8,612 nt of DNA from Accumulibacter sp. (GTDB lineage Bacteria > Pseudomonadota > Gammaproteobacteria > Burkholderiales > Rhodocyclaceae). The notes beneath the pieces are model-generated. The model had not been told where the DNA came from, ran no database searches, and saw only the letters and a list, made by a program, of their open reading frames with translations. The DNA is taken from contig JAISQQ010000346.1 of the NCBI GenBank assembly GCA_031274075.1, positions 1 to 8,612 of the forward strand, written 5' to 3'. The position numbers were made by a program, and so were the translations under genes. Shown here in pieces: positions 6,047-8,612 of the stretch; position 1 is the first letter of the stretch, and each line of letters opens with the position of its first letter.

Positions 6047-6066
6047 AACAAACGAATAAACAAACG
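6047..6066 (-). promoter_or_regulatory. Tandem CGTTTGTT motifs upstream of algZ (candidate AlgR-like operator)
   Basis: On the minus strand CGTTTGTT occurs at 6059-6066 and again at 6047-6054, 12 bp apart in direct orientation, 74-93 nt upstream of the algZ start. LytTR regulators bind direct repeats, and the core resembles the AlgR motif CCGTT(C/T)GTC as I recall it. Autoregulation of algZR is therefore possible. The motif is short and lies in a spacer between two repeats, so chance is a real alternative. Confidence 0.35.
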
Positions 6067-6077
6067 CCAATTCTAGC

Positions 6078-6095
6078 TCAAGCACTTGCTTTCAT
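6078..6095 (-). other. Five-codon mini-ORF after the distal leader copy
   Basis: The distal leader copy is followed by ATG AAA GCA AGT GCT TGA (MKASA), with the same GGAG placement that the proximal copy gives to algZ. It may be a translated leader peptide or just the relic of a duplicated gene start. No sign of expression can be read from the sequence. Confidence 0.2.
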
Positions 6096-6100
6096 CGTAG

Positions 6101-6169
6101 AACCGACTCCGCTTGGAAACCTCTCCCTTCAGGGGGATATAATCCCGCCCGGCCTGCCGGATGTGGATC
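6101..6169. repeat. Direct repeat, distal copy of the algZ leader
   Basis: This is the second copy of the 5978-6044 segment, offset by 123 bp and in the same orientation. The ends are identical, while the central hairpin has small indels (an extra AT giving GGGGGATATAATCCC). It may be a tandem duplication of the algZ leader or two members of a dispersed repeat family. Confidence 0.85.
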
Positions 6170-6351
6170 GATAGCGCCATCGACTACGCAAATGTCGTAA
6201 ACACTCGTCAAGAATCTTTTATATTCAAGTCCTTATGTGGCAGCAAAATGCTTTTCACCGCACATGGAAAAATGAACCCGATCGTCGGGCCTCCCAGGAG
6301 TCCCAAACCCGGCCGGCCTTCCCGGCACATGAACGTCGCCATGGACATGGC

Positions 6352-6425
6352 GCCGTCGTCCCGGCGAAAGCCGGGATCCAGTGCGCTCCCAAAATTCCTG
6401 GATTCCGGCGATCAAAGAAATGACG
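6352..6425. repeat. Degenerate dispersed hairpin repeat (CCCGGC-GAAA-GCCGGG type)
   Basis: A perfect 6-bp stem CCCGGC/GCCGGG with a GAAA tetraloop lies at 6360-6375. The following GGATCCAG is echoed inverted by CTGGATTCCGG at 6398-6408, and the outer CCGTCGT by ATGACGG at 6420-6426. This layout is a decayed form of the CCGTCATTCCCGCGAAAGCGGG-like inverted repeat widely scattered in proteobacterial intergenic DNA. Confidence 0.7.
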
Positions 6426-6625
6426 GGGTAGCCATTGGAACCAAAATCTTTCTCCCGCAACGAACTTCCCGGCGCAAAACCGCGAACGCTTCCCTTCGGC
6501 CGGCCCGCTTCCTGAAAGTCCTGTGCGCTCGCCCCGGACTCGTCGCGACGACTTGAATATAAACGATTTCTTTCAACTACTTACGACATCCGCGCAGGCG
6601 ATAGCCCTGTGTGGATCGAAAAATC

Positions 6626-8020
6626 ATGAATCCCGATAACTTCCCTTCTTCCCAATACACCTGGGCCGGCAATTTTTCCGAGCCGATGGACGATCTCGTC
6701 AAGCGCTACACGGCCTCGGTCGGCTTCGACCAGCGCATGTGGCGGCAGGACATCCGCGGCTCGCTGGCGCACGCCAGGATGCTGGCTCGCCAGGGCATCA
6801 TCGCGGCCGAGGATCTCGCCGACATCCAGCGCGGCATGGCGCAGATCGTCGGCGAGATCGAATCCGGCGCGTTCGTGTGGTCGCTGGATTTCGAGGACGT
6901 GCATCTGAACATCGAGAAGCGCCTGACCGCCCTGGTCGGCGACGCCGGCAAGCGCCTGCACACCGGCCGCTCGCGCAACGACCAGGTGGCCACCGACCTT
7001 CGCCTGTATCTGCGCGACGCGATCGACGACCTCCAGGTTTTGCTCGGGCAGTTCCAGACCGCGCTGCTCGACCTCGCCGAGCGCGAGGCGGATACGCCGA
7101 TGCCCGGTTTCACCCACCTGCAAGTGGCGCAGCCGATCACTTTCGGCCACCACGTGCTGGCCTGGTACGAAATGACCCGGCGCGACGCCGAACGCCTCGC
7201 CGAAGTCCGCAAGCGCACCAACCGCCTGCCGCTCGGCGCCGCCGCGCTGGCCGGCACGACCTATCCGATCGATCGCGAATTCGTCGCCGCCGAGCTTGGT
7301 TTCGACGGCGTCTGCGAAAATTCGCTCGACGCCGTTTCCGACCGCGATTTCGCCGTCGAGTTCTGCGCCGCCGCCGCGCTGCTGATGATGCACATCTCGC
7401 GCATGTCCGAGGAACTGGTGTTGTGGATGAATCCGCGCTTCGGCTTCGTGAAGATCGCCGACCGTTTCTGCACCGGCAGTTCGATCATGCCGCAGAAGAA
7501 AAACCCGGACGTCCCCGAACTCGCGCGCGGCAAGACGGGCCGCGTCTATGGCCACCTGGCCGCGCTGCTGACCCTGATGAAAGGGCAGCCGCTGGCCTAC
7601 AACAAGGACAACCAGGAAGACAAGGAACCCTTGTTCGACGCCGTGGATACGGTGAGCGACACGCTGCGCGTCTTCACCGCCATGATTCCCGGCGTCGCCA
7701 CGCGCCCGCAGGCCATGGGCGAAGCCCTGCGCCAGGGATTCGCCACGGCGACCGACCTGGCCGACTACCTGGCGCGCAAGGGACTGCCTTTCCGCGACGC
7801 GCACCAAGCCGTCGGCCTGGCCGTGCGGCGGGCCGAGGATCTCGGCGTCGAGCTGCCGCGGCTGTCGCTCTCCGAATTGCAGTCCTTTTCGCCGATGATC
7901 GACGAAGACGTCTTTTCGGTCCTCAGCGTCGAAGGTTCCCTGGCCGCGCGCAAACACGTCGGCGGCACCGCGCCGGAGCAGGTCCGCGCCGCGATCGCCC
8001 GCGCCCGGGCGCGCGCCTAG
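6626..8020 (+). CDS. argH: Argininosuccinate lyase
   Basis: ArgH splits argininosuccinate into arginine and fumarate, the last step of arginine synthesis, as a cytoplasmic homotetramer. The 464-aa product has the full family length. Key segments are HTGRSRNDQ (112-120), GFTHLQVAQ with the conserved His164, and the fumarase/aspartase-superfamily signature [11 protein letters not shown] (284-294), whose mobile loop carries the catalytic serine. ATG at 6626 is preferred because it gives a usual-length N-terminus before [13 protein letters not shown] five codons upstream (6611), with AGGCGA about 10 nt before it, is a real alternative. Asn16 stands where the family usually has Arg (GGRF). It is divergent from algZ, as in Pseudomonas, and converges with the lipoprotein gene 2 nt downstream without a visible terminator. 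Confidence 0.97.
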   Translation: MNPDNFPSSQYTWAGNFSEPMDDLVKRYTASVGFDQRMWRQDIRGSLAHARMLARQGIIAAEDLADIQRGMAQIVGEIESGAFVWSLDFEDVHLNIEKRLTALVGDAGKRLHTGRSRNDQVATDLRLYLRDAIDDLQVLLGQFQTALLDLAEREADTPMPGFTHLQVAQPITFGHHVLAWYEMTRRDAERLAEVRKRTNRLPLGAAALAGTTYPIDREFVAAELGFDGVCENSLDAVSDRDFAVEFCAAAALLMMHISRMSEELVLWMNPRFGFVKIADRFCTGSSIMPQKKNPDVPELARGKTGRVYGHLAALLTLMKGQPLAYNKDNQEDKEPLFDAVDTVSDTLRVFTAMIPGVATRPQAMGEALRQGFATATDLADYLARKGLPFRDAHQAVGLAVRRAEDLGVELPRLSLSELQSFSPMIDEDVFSVLSVEGSLAARKHVGGTAPEQVRAAIARARARA

Positions 8021-8022
8021 CT

Positions 8023-8559
8023 TCAGTGTCCGCAGGCCGGCGCGACGCCGTCCCAGCCCATGTAGTTCGGGCGCTGCTGGGTGCTGCGCACGATCCCTGT
8101 CGCGCCGTCGAACAGCACGTCGAAATACGCTTCCTGGTTCCAACTGTCGCAAAACAGCCAGGACCACACCCTCTCGTCGCGCGCCTCGAAGTAAACGTCG
8201 TTCCTCCCCGTCACCGGCCCAAGCAGGCGCAGGACGCTGGCCATGTCGCTCTGGTCGGCCCGGATCAAGGCAAAATGCTCCATGTCGAGCACCTTTTCTA
8301 TCCGCTCCAGACGGCCATCCGACGCCACGAACACCATGAAAGTCTGCGTCCCCGCCGGGCCGCGCGGATAGGCCAGTTGCTCGCGTCCGTCGGCGTTCCG
8401 CCAGCGCATCGCCGGCGTCCCCATCGACGCGACGACGTCCGCCAGCGCCGACTCGCCGGGCTTGAGATCGCTCCCGCCGTAGCCCGCGCACGCCGAGAGC
8501 GCCAGCGCCGACCAGATCAGAATCCGGCAACGGAACCGGGAAAAACCGGAATAGGGCAT
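8023..8559 (-). CDS. Outer-membrane lipoprotein with two BamE/SmpA-like repeats
   Basis: This is a 178-aa secreted lipoprotein of unproven function. The N-terminus has basic residues, a hydrophobic stretch and the lipobox LSAC (21-24), so lipidation at C24 is expected; Ala at +2 favours outer-membrane sorting. The mature part seems to hold two related units: about 36-92 (ESALADVVASMGTP, then FMVFVASDGRLERIEKVL) and about 102-160 (DQSDMASVLRLLGPV, then YFDVLFDGATGIV). Each reads like the small BamE/SmpA-OmlA fold (helices, G-x-P turn, beta hairpins). The assignment rests on pattern and not on a database match. ATG at 8559 is chosen over the TTG at 8565 because GGAGG sits seven nt before the ATG. 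TAGAAT at 8589-8594 could be a -10, with its -35 at or beyond the window edge. Confidence 0.8.
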   Translation of the reverse strand: MPYSGFSRFRCRILIWSALALSACAGYGGSDLKPGESALADVVASMGTPAMRWRNADGREQLAYPRGPAGTQTFMVFVASDGRLERIEKVLDMEHFALIRADQSDMASVLRLLGPVTGRNDVYFEARDERVWSWLFCDSWNQEAYFDVLFDGATGIVRSTQQRPNYMGWDGVAPACGH

Positions 8560-8566
8560 CGTCAAA

Positions 8567-8571
8567 CCTCC
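8567..8571 (-). promoter_or_regulatory. Strong Shine-Dalgarno GGAGG deciding the lipoprotein start
   Basis: GGAGG on the minus strand lies seven nt upstream of ATG 8559 and only one nt upstream of the alternative TTG, so it selects the ATG. It is the clearest ribosome-binding site in the window. Confidence 0.75.
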
Positions 8572-8612
8572 GAAATCAGTGTGGAACGATTCTATTCCAT
8601 TTCAAAATCGCC

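Larger units (their letters stand above)
5974..6625. other. Divergent intergenic region between algZ and argH
   Basis: This 652-bp gene-free region carries the two direct repeats, the CGTTTGTT pair and mini-ORF, a small palindrome CGCCATGGACATGGCG (6337-6352) and a degenerate hairpin repeat (6352-6425). The argH-proximal end is AT-richer and has TATAAA at 6558-6563, 63 nt before the argH ATG, a possible -10 without a good -35. The 6161-6556 open frame translates repeat DNA and is not considered a gene. About 6171-6330 and 6430-6550 show nothing recognisable. Confidence 0.7.

Noticed and set aside
4919..6085. 388-codon minus-strand frame overlapping algZ in another frame
   Set aside because: It is a shifted reading of algZ with an Arg/Ala/Gly-rich translation. 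The algZ frame has all the kinase motifs intact, so no frameshift is implied.
6138..6143. Perfect TATAAT on the plus strand as an argH promoter
   Set aside because: It lies inside the duplicated leader, over 480 nt from argH, with only TTGGAA at 19-nt spacing as a -35. The proximal copy of the repeat lacks it.
4987..6174. 395-codon plus-strand frame opposite algZ
   Set aside because: It is antisense to an intact histidine kinase. Its end simply translates the duplicated leader twice (PTPLGNL...).
6161..6556. 131-codon plus-strand frame in the algZ-argH gap
   Set aside because: It translates the dispersed hairpin repeat (SSRRKPGSSA-like), has no ribosome site and shows no domain.
6581..8530. 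649-codon minus-strand open frame opposite argH and the lipoprotein gene
   Set aside because: It is antisense to argH along its full length. The Gly/Arg-rich, low-complexity translation is typical of a GC-rich shadow frame.

Overview
The window is GC-rich bacterial DNA carrying seven complete protein genes and one partial one. Gene content and order (zapD-coaE, and argH divergent from an algZ-algR type two-component pair) fit a betaproteobacterium. A Rhodocyclales-like host is my best guess from protein style, but nothing here proves the genus. The genes are ordinary in family. The unusual part is the intergenic DNA: almost every gap longer than about 60 bp is filled by short palindromic or duplicated repeats.

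Left block, minus strand, read right to left: a stand-alone tryptophan synthase beta chain of the TrpB2 type (2539-3903), a membrane-anchored SPOR-domain protein (1817-2524), and dephospho-CoA kinase coaE (1194-1820). These three are tightly packed, with a 14-nt gap and then an ATGA stop/start overlap, so they probably form one transcript. A 501-bp gap follows, built of nested inverted repeats (a REPIN-like doublet inside an outer inverted pair). Then comes zapD, a divisome FtsZ-bundling factor, which runs off the left edge.

Middle block, minus strand: a membrane LytS/AlgZ-type histidine kinase (4939-5973) and an AlgR-like LytTR response regulator (4076-4846). Each gene ends inside its own copy of a long palindrome made of inverted heptamer tandems around a GC-rich hairpin. 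The palindromes (about 3985-4083 and 4857-4948) bracket the regulator gene and supply the TGA stop codons of both proteins.

The 650-bp divergent region (5974-6625) between the kinase and argH holds a duplicated 67-bp leader sequence, two tandem CGTTTGT motifs that resemble AlgR sites, and a degenerate dispersed hairpin repeat.

Right block: argH on the plus strand (6626-8020) encodes argininosuccinate lyase, the last step of arginine synthesis. It converges, 2 nt apart, with a minus-strand lipoprotein gene (8023-8559) whose product looks like two tandem BamE/SmpA-type repeats.

I see no phage, CRISPR array, tRNA, rRNA, toxin-antitoxin or transposase gene. The observations most worth following are the stop-codon-donating palindromes around algR, the candidate autoregulatory sites upstream of algZ, and the REPIN-like insertion between coaE and zapD.
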